From CAZMNY01 sp964567745 (GTDB lineage: Bacteria > Planctomycetota > Planctomycetia > Pirellulales > Pirellulaceae), in the NCBI GenBank assembly GCA_964567745.1, contig CAZMNY010000046.1, forward strand, positions 1-64,000: DNA of 64,000 bases, in the 5' to 3' direction. Numbering within the stretch: position 1 is the stretch's first letter; every line of letters starts with the position of its first letter. Positions 35,560-43,252 of this stretch are shown here, one piece after another. The translations under genes were made by a program, and so were the position numbers. Under the pieces are notes generated by a model that was not told the origin of the DNA, searched no databases, and worked only from the letters and a program-made list of their open reading frames with translations.

Positions 35560-36381
35560 CTAGAACGCCGCTTGCGGTTCTTGGTCGAGCATCGCCTGAT
35601 TTTCCGCTTCAGCATCTGGGTGGGCCTTGCGAATTCGTTCGTACCCGCTGCTGTACAATTCCTGAGCCAATTCGACGCCGCCGCTCTCGACGATTCGCCC
35701 GCCCAACATGACGTGGGTGCATTCGGGCGGGTTGTGTTCGAGCAACTTGTCGTGGTGGGTAATGATCAGCAAACCCATCTTCTCGCGACCGATCTCCGCA
35801 ATACTCTGGCTCGCCAATCGCACGGCGTCGGCATCAAGGCCGCTGTCGGTCTCGTCCAAGATCGCGAAGCCTGGCTGAAGCATCGCCAGTTGGAGGATTT
35901 CGGCTCGCTTCATTTCGCCGCCGGAGAAGCCGTCGTTGACGTACCGCCGAGCAAACTCGACATCCATTTGGAGCTGTTCCATTTTGGACTTGAGCTCTTT
36001 GCGAAACTCACGCATCGGAATCAAGTCTTCGCCCTCGTTCCGTTCCGGGTTACGAACGTTGGTCGTCGCATGCCGTAGGAACTCGGCCATCTTGACGCCC
36101 GGAATGGCGATTGGTCTTTGGAAGGCGAGGAACACGCCTTTGCGAGCACGCTGGTCGGGCGACATTTCGAGCAGGTCTTCGCCGTTCAGCTCAATCTCGC
36201 CCTCGGTCACCTCATAGTTGGGATGTCCCAAGATGGCCAGCCCGAGCGTGCTCTTGCCCGAGCCGTTTGGTCCCATCAACGCGTGGGTCTCTCCACGCTT
36301 CATTTCCAGATTCACGCCGCGCAGGATCGGCTTACCTTCAACCGCAACATGCAGATTCTGGATTCGCAAATTTTCAATCAT
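35560..36381 (-). CDS. sufC: Fe-S cluster assembly ATPase SufC
   Basis: A 273-residue ABC ATPase. Walker A is GPNGSGKS near 37-44, the signature reads FSGGEMKRAEILQLA, Walker B is GFAILDETDSGLDADAVR with the SufC-typical DETDSGLD, and the H-loop is LLIITHHDKLL. It powers SufBCD. It is the first gene of the sufC-B-D run; about 226 bases separate it from nuoB, a space holding a possible operator (36511-36524). Confidence 0.95.
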   Translation of the reverse strand: MIENLRIQNLHVAVEGKPILRGVNLEMKRGETHALMGPNGSGKSTLGLAILGHPNYEVTEGEIELNGEDLLEMSPDQRARKGVFLAFQRPIAIPGVKMAEFLRHATTNVRNPERNEGEDLIPMREFRKELKSKMEQLQMDVEFARRYVNDGFSGGEMKRAEILQLAMLQPGFAILDETDSGLDADAVRLASQSIAEIGREKMGLLIITHHDKLLEHNPPECTHVMLGGRIVESGGVELAQELYSSGYERIRKAHPDAEAENQAMLDQEPQAAF

Positions 36382-36510
36382 CGCTTCGCCTTTGAAGTAT
36401 GTGACTTGTTTCGACCTATTCGTTCATGCCAAAACAAGATCGACCCGCCTAGCGCCCAACACGTAATGGTCTGGACGAGGCCGAAATTTTTACGCGCGGA
36501 TTCAATAACC

Positions 36511-36524
36511 AAACACGATTGTTT
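36511..36524. promoter_or_regulatory. Possible regulator half-site pair upstream of sufC
   Basis: AAAC (36511-36514), six bases, then GTTT (36521-36524), an inverted repeat about 130 bases before sufC. Its spacing resembles the CAAC-N6-GTTG operator known for cyanobacterial SufR, but the outer bases differ. Weak evidence on its own. Confidence 0.3.
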
Positions 36525-36607
36525 TCTGTCGGCCACGCGCACAGATTGCCCGCGACCGTTTCCTACGATCTCAATACCGTCATTGCCGATTACAAAGAAC
36601 GACAGGC

Positions 36608-37237
36608 TTAGCCTGTGATCTTCTGATGGTCCGTCCGCGGATCCTGGTCATGCGGCGCGGCCACAAAACCGGAGTGATGTGGGACCGGCAATTCGTCGTC
36701 CACCTTGATTCCAGCCTGTAGGAAACCGCCGTTGCCTTCAGCCGATTTTCGCTTGGCGATTCGGTGACCCTTGATCTTGTCTTGAATTCGCATCAAGGCT
36801 TCGAGCAAGGCTTCTGGTCGTGGTGGACAACCGGGAACGTAGACATCGACTGGTACAACAAGATCGACACCCTTGACTACGTGATATCCCCATTTGAAAT
36901 AGGGGCCGCCGCCGACAGTGCAAGCACCCATGGCGATCACGTATTTGGGCTCGGGCATCATGTTGTACAAACGCCGAACTCGACTTGCCATTTTGTACGT
37001 CACCGTTCCGGCAACGATCATCAAGTCGGCCTGGCGAGGTGTTGCTCGAAAGGCACCCGCTCCAAAACGATCAATGTCATAACGACTGGCGCCTGCTGCC
37101 ATCATCTCGATCGCGCAACAAGCCAAACCAAAAGTCATCGGCCAAATGCTCGACTGCCGAGCCCAATTGACCGCTTGCTCCACCGTCGTCGTGAAGACGT
37201 TCTCTTCGATCCGCGCTTCGATCCAAGGTTTTGTCAT
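36608..37237 (-). CDS. nuoB: NADH-quinone oxidoreductase subunit B (NuoB), apart from other nuo genes
   Basis: A 209-residue protein with the N2 [4Fe-4S] ligands: Cys40 and Cys41 in FGLACCAIEMM, Cys106 in GACTVGGGP, Cys137 in VPGCPPRPE. Core segments MTFGLACCAIEM, RQADLMIVAGTVTYKMA and YVPGCPPRPEALLEAL are intact, so it looks functional. The C-terminal 45 residues are extra and hydrophilic. No nuoA or nuoC/D flank it: the neighbours are sufC and the SufR-type regulator. Either the complex I genes are scattered in this genome, or this is a stand-alone copy. Confidence 0.9.
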   Translation of the reverse strand: MTKPWIEARIEENVFTTTVEQAVNWARQSSIWPMTFGLACCAIEMMAAGASRYDIDRFGAGAFRATPRQADLMIVAGTVTYKMASRVRRLYNMMPEPKYVIAMGACTVGGGPYFKWGYHVVKGVDLVVPVDVYVPGCPPRPEALLEALMRIQDKIKGHRIAKRKSAEGNGGFLQAGIKVDDELPVPHHSGFVAAPHDQDPRTDHQKITG

Positions 37238-37456
37238 GACTAACTATCCATCGTTTCCACTAGGCACATTCTTCGAGCAAACTTCGCAACTCGTCCAGAT
37301 ACAAGCCGTAGAATATACCAACCATTTTGCTGCATGCTAAGTGGGTGCGGAGACAGGGCTTACCTCATGGCAACTCGGCCGCCTTTTCCCACGGAACAAA
37401 CGCACGCGATCGAAGTCTCATCCACCAACCAAAAAACTCACCTTACAAACTCTGAC

Positions 37457-38119
37457 TCATAACGGCGTTTCGGCGCCTGACGCCGGCCCTGATTTAATGG
37501 GCTCAAATGAGCAACAAGCGTCGCCATCGAGCCGACAACTTCCCAATTTGACTTCTTGGCCCACGACCTCCGAAATCAGAATTCGCTCCATCGAGCAGAC
37601 GCTGCGGTCCTGCTCCGCCAAATCCGGATACGGACAGGCCAGGGCCGTTAGCACCGGAAGCCCATTGGACGAACTGACCTCAAACGGAACCTGGTGTCCT
37701 TGAGAAAACAGGTCGGCGAGCGACTCCATCTTCTCGTCGACGCTTACTCCCTCCACGACACCTTCATACATCTCCGCCAATCGAGCTGCAATTCGCTTCA
37801 ACAGACCGCGGCGAACCTCTGTGTCTTTGATGTCCCGGATTTCGCTCCACAAGACGATCGCCAAATCGGCAAAATTGGTGCCAGCCTTGCGTGTTCCCAA
37901 CTTGGTCAAACGGTAGCGATGGACCGGACGGCCACGGCCACGCTGATCCCGCGAGGTGTCTCGGGCGAGCAACCCCTGAGCCTGGAGCCGGTTGAGTCGC
38001 TGACGTACGGCTGTCGCCGTAACTCCCATCGCCGAGGCAAACTCCGACACCATCATCGCTTCGCCACGGCGCAGCAAATCCAGCAACGGCTTGTCTGACT
38101 TGGTGAATGAGTCCGACAT
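37457..38119 (-). CDS. SufR-type Fe-S-sensing transcriptional regulator
   Basis: A 220-residue protein. The N-terminal winged helix (about 8-75: VSEFASAMGVTATAVRQRLN, RGRPVHRYRLTKLG) matches SufR/DeoR-like regulators. The C-terminus has the cysteine set of SufR-like proteins: Cys162 in LTALACPYPDLAEQ, Cys175 in SVCSMERIL, Cys195 and Cys202/203 in SCRLDGDACCSFEP, likely binding a cluster. In cyanobacteria SufR represses suf genes when clusters are abundant. Its place upstream of nuoB-sufCBD on the same strand supports that role. A CAAC-N6-TTTG dyad lies in its upstream region. Confidence 0.85.
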   Translation of the reverse strand: MSDSFTKSDKPLLDLLRRGEAMMVSEFASAMGVTATAVRQRLNRLQAQGLLARDTSRDQRGRGRPVHRYRLTKLGTRKAGTNFADLAIVLWSEIRDIKDTEVRRGLLKRIAARLAEMYEGVVEGVSVDEKMESLADLFSQGHQVPFEVSSSNGLPVLTALACPYPDLAEQDRSVCSMERILISEVVGQEVKLGSCRLDGDACCSFEPIKSGPASGAETPL

Positions 38120-38234
38120 GAAGTACTCAAGAGGCTTAAGGGCTTAGGCTGACTCGTCTCGTGCCGCGGAATCCGTCTAGGCACGCTATCGACGCCTCAC
38201 ATGCCCCCACTATAGGCATTAAAAACATTTAAGA

Positions 38235-38248
38235 CAACCATATGTTTG
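38235..38248. promoter_or_regulatory. Candidate SufR operator
   Basis: CAACCATATGTTTG is a 14-base dyad with one mismatched pair, close to the CAAC-N6-GTTG site of cyanobacterial SufR. It sits in AT-rich DNA 116 bases upstream of the SufR-type gene and 130 bases upstream of the divergent transporter gene, so it could serve either. Confidence 0.5.
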
Positions 38249-38377
38249 AAAAATAGAGACAGCCCGATCGGATCGCCGTAAACACTTGACAATGCGAGGT
38301 TTATCCGATACAAGATCCGCCAGAACTGGTCGATTTGAGTTCACTATTTTGCCCATTTTTATTCCGGTCTGGATGTC

Positions 38378-40135
38378 GTGAAAAAACCCAACCACACGAT
38401 CCGCGTTTGGACATTTCTCTCCCTACTAGCTGTGCTGGCATTCGGCGTAACGACGCTGACTCAAACGGCCGCTCAGGACTCAAACAGCGGCGCCGCCCCG
38501 GCAGAAACCACTCAAGCCGATGGGGATGCCCCCGAGGCCAAAGCGGACGAGAACGAAACCGCCGATTCAGCAACGGAGCCAGACAGCGCCGACGCGACGA
38601 CGGCTGACGAGACCATCGAGATTCCCGAGATCACGGTGGTTGACGACAACGCGGCGGTCTCTAGCCAGCCGGCCTGGATCACGGCTGTCGACGACTTCTT
38701 CGGCAAGTGGTTGGTGGCGCCTGCTGTAGCGACACTGTTTTTCGACTTTGGCACAGGCAAATTGCTCGGCGAAAAGAAGAGCATCCCGTTCGTTGTGGTT
38801 TGGCTTTTTGTCGGCTCTCTTTTTCTGACGATCCGGATGGGCTTTATCAACGTGCGCGGGTTTTGGCACGCGGTTCGGCTAACTCGCGGCGACTATGACA
38901 ACCCCGACGACGTCGGCGAGGTCTCTCACTTCCAAGCACTGGCTTCAGCTCTGTCAGCAACGGTGGGCCTCGGCAATATCGCCGGAGTCGCTTTGGCGAT
39001 TGGCACCGGCGGACCGGGTGCCACACTGTGGATGATCGTCGTCGGCTTGATCGGTATGACAGCCAAGTTTACGGAATGCACGCTAGGGCAGATGTATCGC
39101 AAGGTCGACAAAGAGGGGATCGTGCTCGGCGGCCCGATGCAATATCTCAAGGACGGACTTGCGGACATGCAGCTTCCCGGCATGGGTATGGTGCTCTCAA
39201 CCGTCTTTGCATTGCTCTGCGTCGGCGCCTCGTTGGGCGGCGGAAACGCGTTTCAAATCGTCCAATCACTCGGCGCCATTCAAGAGGAACCGGCACTTTC
39301 GTTCCTCAAGGACTATCCCTGGATCTATGGTTTAGTGATGGCCACGCTTGCCGGCGCCGTCATCATCGGCGGCATCCGATCGATCGGAGCTGTCGCGGGC
39401 AAGATCGTCCCGTTCATGTGCGGCGCCTACGTCGTGACGTCGCTCTATGTCTTGCTCTCCAATTACGATCAGATTCCCGCCGCCGTTTCCTCCATCATTA
39501 GCGGCGCCTTTAGCCCGGGCGCGGCACTGGGCGGAGTGATTGGCGTTCTGGTGATCGGCATCCAGAGGGCGGTTTTCTCGAACGAAGCCGGAACCGGTTC
39601 GGCCGCCATCGCCCACTCAGCCGCCAAAACGGATGAACCAGTCAGCGAAGGCATCGTCGCCTTGCTCGAGCCGTTTATCGATACCGTCGTCGTCTGCACT
39701 ATGACCGCTTTGGTGATCGTGATCACGGGAGTGGCCAATGATCCTCAGAACGCCGCTTTGATTGACAGCAGTCAAGGTGCCGCGTTAACCTCCCAAGCCT
39801 TCCAGACGGGCGGCTTTGCGTGGTTCCGCTGGATCCTTTACGCGGCGGTGATCCTGTTTGCATTTTCGACGCTAGTGTCTTGGTCGTACTACGGCGAACG
39901 CTGCTTTGTGCACTTGTTCGGCAAGCGTTCATCGATCGTATACAAGATTGTCTTTCTCATCTTCACTGTGTTGGGTTCAATCGTCACGGCCAGAAACATC
40001 TTGGCCTTTAGCGACATCCTCATTCTCGGTCTTGCCCTTCCCAACATGTTGGGGCTCTATATCCTCAGCGGAAAAGTTCGGCGAGGCCTCGACTCCTACA
40101 TGTCTCGCTTGGAAAAAGGCGAGTTTGATCAATAG
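38378..40135 (+). CDS. AGCS family sodium:amino acid symporter with N-terminal acidic extension
   Basis: A 585-residue protein from GTG 38378 (the nearby ATG 38373 is out of frame and stops at once). After a signal-like helix (about 9-30) come roughly 65 acidic, Ala/Asp/Glu/Thr-rich residues, then the AGCS transporter. Family motifs: FQALASALSATVGLGNIAGV, GGPGATLWMIVVGLIGM, KFTECTLGQMYR, GGPMQYLKDGL and QRAVFSNEAGTGSAAIAHSA. About ten membrane helices follow. It imports alanine or glycine with Na+, fitting the Na+-pumping NQR encoded in this window. The extension is odd for the family. The lactonase gene follows after nine bases. Confidence 0.9.
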   Translation: MKKPNHTIRVWTFLSLLAVLAFGVTTLTQTAAQDSNSGAAPAETTQADGDAPEAKADENETADSATEPDSADATTADETIEIPEITVVDDNAAVSSQPAWITAVDDFFGKWLVAPAVATLFFDFGTGKLLGEKKSIPFVVVWLFVGSLFLTIRMGFINVRGFWHAVRLTRGDYDNPDDVGEVSHFQALASALSATVGLGNIAGVALAIGTGGPGATLWMIVVGLIGMTAKFTECTLGQMYRKVDKEGIVLGGPMQYLKDGLADMQLPGMGMVLSTVFALLCVGASLGGGNAFQIVQSLGAIQEEPALSFLKDYPWIYGLVMATLAGAVIIGGIRSIGAVAGKIVPFMCGAYVVTSLYVLLSNYDQIPAAVSSIISGAFSPGAALGGVIGVLVIGIQRAVFSNEAGTGSAAIAHSAAKTDEPVSEGIVALLEPFIDTVVVCTMTALVIVITGVANDPQNAALIDSSQGAALTSQAFQTGGFAWFRWILYAAVILFAFSTLVSWSYYGERCFVHLFGKRSSIVYKIVFLIFTVLGSIVTARNILAFSDILILGLALPNMLGLYILSGKVRRGLDSYMSRLEKGEFDQ

Positions 40136-40144
40136 GTCTCACTG

Positions 40145-41422
40145 ATGCCACAACATGATGGTTCTCGACGGACGTTTCTAGGAACCACACTCGCGATGGC
40201 TTGCGCCTCGCCGGGAGTAGATAATTTGCTCAACGCGAGCGAGCGCGAGCCAGAACGCCCGCTGCTCGCCTACGTCGGCACGTTCAGTTCGCCGCTTCAA
40301 GACGTGCTCGATACGCAAGTCGACTTGCCGCCGGGAAACGGCCGCGGCATTCACGTGTTCCGGGTCGACGGAACAACCGGAGCGATGTCGCCGTTAGGCG
40401 TGTTCGCGATGGGGACCAGTCCTAGCTGCTTGGCGGTCAACGACGCGGGGACTCGACTTTATTCGACGAACGAAACGGATCGGGCTGGACTTAGCAAGAA
40501 ACAGGGCACGGTTAGCGCTTTCGCGATCGATCCGAAAGACGGCAAACTAACTCAGCTCAATTCGGTTCTTTCCGGCGGCACCGGTCCGACCTATGTCAGT
40601 ATCGATCCGTCGAAGAAATTCGCACTTGTGGCCAACTATTTCGGTGGGTCCGTTTCGGTTTTGCCAATCCTGCCTGATGGACGTCTCGGCAAGGCCAGCG
40701 ACGTCAAACTCGACTCAGGAAAAATCGGCCCGACGAAGGCCGTCAACGCGCCGCCTGGCAGTTTTGCCTTTAGCGGCCACGACCGAACTCACGCCCACAT
40801 GATCGCGGCCGATCCGGCTGGCCGCTACGCGCTTCATGTCGACTTGGGCCTCGACAAGATCTTCGTGTGGAAGTTTGACAACGAGAAGGGCGTTCTCGTC
40901 GAAAACAATCCGCCGTCAGTCTCGCTGCCTCCAGGCGACGGGCCGAGACATTTCCACTTCCATCCCAACGGCCGCTGGCTCTACTCGATCCAAGAGGAAG
41001 GCTCGACAATCGTCCGATTCGATTACGATGCGAAAAAAGGCCGATTATCCGCGAGGCAGACGATCTCGACCTTGCCAGCCGGATATGCCGGAAGCAATTT
41101 TTGCTCCGCGATTCTCGTGTCGAGCGACGGCCGATTTGTCTACGCCGGCAATCGATTGCACGACAGCGTCGGGATCTTTTCCGTCGGCGACAACGGCGAC
41201 TTGACTTGGATCGGCGACGAGTGGACTCGAGGCAATTATCCTCGCAGCTTCAACTTCGATCCGACCGGCAACTTCTTTTACTGCCTCAACCAGAGAGCCG
41301 ACAACATCGCGATCTTCCGAGTCGACCGAAAAAGCGGCGCTCTGAATTTCACCGGCCAATACGCCGCCGTCGGCAATCCGTCGAGCATCGTTTTCGTCGA
41401 CCTCGCCAAGACGAAGCAATAG
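40145..41422 (+). CDS. Lactonase family protein (seven-bladed beta-propeller)
   Basis: A 425-residue protein with a Tat-like start (GSRRTFLGTTLAMACASPG). The body shows repeating propeller blades typical of the 6-phosphogluconolactonase-like family (PF10282): LLAYVGTFSSP, PSCLAVNDAGTRLYSTNE, GPTYVSIDPSKKFALVANYF, RTHAHMIAADPAGRYALHVD, GPRHFHFHPNGRWLYSIQEE, and RSFNFDPTGNFFYCLNQRAD. The export signal argues against a role in cytosolic pentose-phosphate metabolism; hydrolysis of external sugar lactones is plausible. It is 9 bases after the transporter gene, so probably co-transcribed. Confidence 0.85.
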   Translation: MPQHDGSRRTFLGTTLAMACASPGVDNLLNASEREPERPLLAYVGTFSSPLQDVLDTQVDLPPGNGRGIHVFRVDGTTGAMSPLGVFAMGTSPSCLAVNDAGTRLYSTNETDRAGLSKKQGTVSAFAIDPKDGKLTQLNSVLSGGTGPTYVSIDPSKKFALVANYFGGSVSVLPILPDGRLGKASDVKLDSGKIGPTKAVNAPPGSFAFSGHDRTHAHMIAADPAGRYALHVDLGLDKIFVWKFDNEKGVLVENNPPSVSLPPGDGPRHFHFHPNGRWLYSIQEEGSTIVRFDYDAKKGRLSARQTISTLPAGYAGSNFCSAILVSSDGRFVYAGNRLHDSVGIFSVGDNGDLTWIGDEWTRGNYPRSFNFDPTGNFFYCLNQRADNIAIFRVDRKSGALNFTGQYAAVGNPSSIVFVDLAKTKQ

Positions 41423-41546
41423 GCTCGCTTCGCGTGCTGGAACTTCGAGCCGCTTCGAACAAGCTCGTTGGGGTCTGTCTTAGCCACTAATCTGATTCAC
41501 CGAACGAGCAAGTTGTGTTGGGTGCGTTGGGCGCTGCGATTAGCTC

Positions 41547-41658
41547 ACGAACCTGATTCACCGGCACGGGGCGAGCCCGTAGGCGTCTTCGTTCATTTTG
41601 CACTTTGCATTCTTCACTTTGCACTTGGAGCGACACTCGAGGCTGGGGCATCCTGCCA
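41547..41658. repeat. Dispersed intergenic repeat with three modules
   Basis: Module 1: CCTGATTCACC region (41547-41562), matching 48203-48213 and 11727-11741 in reverse. Module 2: a 33-base tract from 41592 to 41624 (TTCATTTTGCACTTTGCATT...), matching 48068-48100 in reverse with one mismatch. Module 3: 28 bases from 41631 to 41658 (CGACACTCGAGGCTGGGGCA...), matching 48173-48200 in reverse with one mismatch. Module order differs between the two copies. Confidence 0.8.
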
Positions 41659-41659
41659 C

Positions 41660-41986
41660 CACTTGGAAAACAACAAAGCGGTCATTTGCAGCGCCGGTCC
41701 CGACGGTGAATTCGACACGGACGACGACATTAGCAACAACAGCAAGTCGGTCGACGGTGGCGGAGGCGTCTTCGGTCAGTTGAGCGAGGCGCTCGGCAAG
41801 ATGAACGAACCGGCTGACGATGGCGAAATTGGCGGACTGTTGCAGCAAGCGCTCGGCGGCAATTCAGGAAGTGGCGAACCGGAATATGGTCTGCCCGACG
41901 GAATGGAGGACCTGCTGTCGCCCGAAAGCGGTGCCAGCGGCGGGCGAGGCACCGAGCCGTCCTTCGAGTTGCCCGAAGGATTTTAG
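41660..41986 (+). pseudogene. Truncated 3' fragment of a secreted-protein gene
   Basis: The frame ending at 41986 is open back to 41468, but its first part runs through the dispersed repeat and looks non-protein-like. From about 41660 the sequence becomes coherent: LENNKAVICSAGPDGEFDTD DD, resembling the calcium-loop C-terminus of GspG/prepilin-like planctomycete proteins, followed by a Gly/Glu-rich acidic tail ending FELPEGF. I read it as a gene whose 5' part was lost at the repeat junction. It might still be expressed from the hybrid frame, which starts at a hydrophobic segment (FVHFALCILHFALGATL). Confidence 0.5.
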
Positions 41987-42029
41987 CTGGCCATCCAAAC
42001 CTCGGTTGGCATTGGTCCAGTCAGGCGTC

Positions 42030-43121
42030 TCATTTCGGCGGCTCGCTGTCACGAGGAAAGTATTCCTCGACGACACGATAAAACTCGGCAGCGGAATCGA
42101 CCTTGGCGACATACGTGCGAAACTTGCGAGCGCCTCGTCGACCTTGAGCGTAACAGCATGCGTATTTGCGCATCAGCAACGTCCCCTTGGCCTCGCCGAA
42201 TCGTTCGACGACCAAACGATAATGATGCAACATGCACTGGCGCTGCTCATCGAGCGTGGGGTCGGTTGGCACAGGCATTCCCGCTAACGCCGCCTTCGCT
42301 TGGGCAAACAGCCAAGGCTTGCCCAAACAAGCTCGAGCAATCATTACGCCGTCGACAGGATATCGCCGAAACGCCTCGACGACTTTTTGCGGCGAATCCA
42401 AATCCCCGTTGCCAATCAGCGGGATTCGTTTCAAGTGCGGCTTGATCTTGGCAATCTCGTCCCAGTCAGCGCTCCCCTTAAAAAAGTCCTCGGCAGTTCG
42501 GCCGTGAACGGTCAAAGCAGCCGCGCCGGCGCCCTCGACAACCTGTGCAATTTCAACGGCATTTTTATTGTTCCGCGTGCAGCCCAATCGGATCTTGGCC
42601 GTGACTGGAGTCGGCCCGCAGGCCTCAACAACCGTCTCGATGATCCTTCCCATGCGTTCCGGTTCGCGCAGAAGGTAGGACCCGCTGGCTGCCTTTTCGG
42701 TGACCTGCCGCACAGGGCAACCGAAGTTAATATCGACCACCGAGACCTGAAACTCGCGAGCCAAGCGGCGACCGACGCGAGCCATCGTCTGCGGATCGTT
42801 GTCCCACATCTGAACAGCAAGCGGACGCGGCTCTTCAACCACGCCCCACAGCCGATCGGGATGCTCGGCTCGCTCGCGGGCCTGCCAATCGAAGCCGCGA
42901 GCACTGACCATTTCGGTGGCGAGCAACCCCGCGCCGCCATACTCTCTGACGACTTGGCGGAACGCGAAGTTCGTAAAACCCGCCATCGGAGCTTGTAGAA
43001 TGGGCGGGTCAACTAGCAAGTCGCCAATGTAGAGCGGCGCAAGCGATAGTGGGCTACGGCGGGCGTTCTCAGCCTCCGCCGTGTTTTCTACTCGTTCGTT
43101 CGCGTTCGCTCGAATTGCCAT
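42030..43121 (-). CDS. tRNA-dihydrouridine synthase, DusB-like
   Basis: About 363 residues from ATG 43121 (GTG 43148 is an alternative). FMN-binding TIM barrel: PPILQAPMAGFTNFAFRQVV at the start, VSVVDINFGCPVRQVTEKAA with the catalytic cysteine, PVTAKIRLGCT, AAALTVHGRTAEDFFKGSAD, IPLIGNGDLDSPQKV and VDGVMIARACLGKPWLFAQA. The C-terminal helical tRNA-binding domain has LLMRKYACCYAQGRRGARKF. It reduces uridine to dihydrouridine in tRNA. A second, more diverged Dus gene lies 5 kb away. Confidence 0.9.
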   Translation of the reverse strand: MAIRANANERVENTAEAENARRSPLSLAPLYIGDLLVDPPILQAPMAGFTNFAFRQVVREYGGAGLLATEMVSARGFDWQARERAEHPDRLWGVVEEPRPLAVQMWDNDPQTMARVGRRLAREFQVSVVDINFGCPVRQVTEKAASGSYLLREPERMGRIIETVVEACGPTPVTAKIRLGCTRNNKNAVEIAQVVEGAGAAALTVHGRTAEDFFKGSADWDEIAKIKPHLKRIPLIGNGDLDSPQKVVEAFRRYPVDGVMIARACLGKPWLFAQAKAALAGMPVPTDPTLDEQRQCMLHHYRLVVERFGEAKGTLLMRKYACCYAQGRRGARKFRTYVAKVDSAAEFYRVVEEYFPRDSEPPK

Positions 43122-43252
43122 CGATTCATCTTGCCCCACTCGGCTCACGCTCGCAAGGCCGACGCACTCTCGCTCGGCTTGTTTCCACGTGCGGGATCAC
43201 ACTCGCCGGCATGCGTTGACGCGGTTCGCCTCTGGGCCGCGTATTGAGCCGC

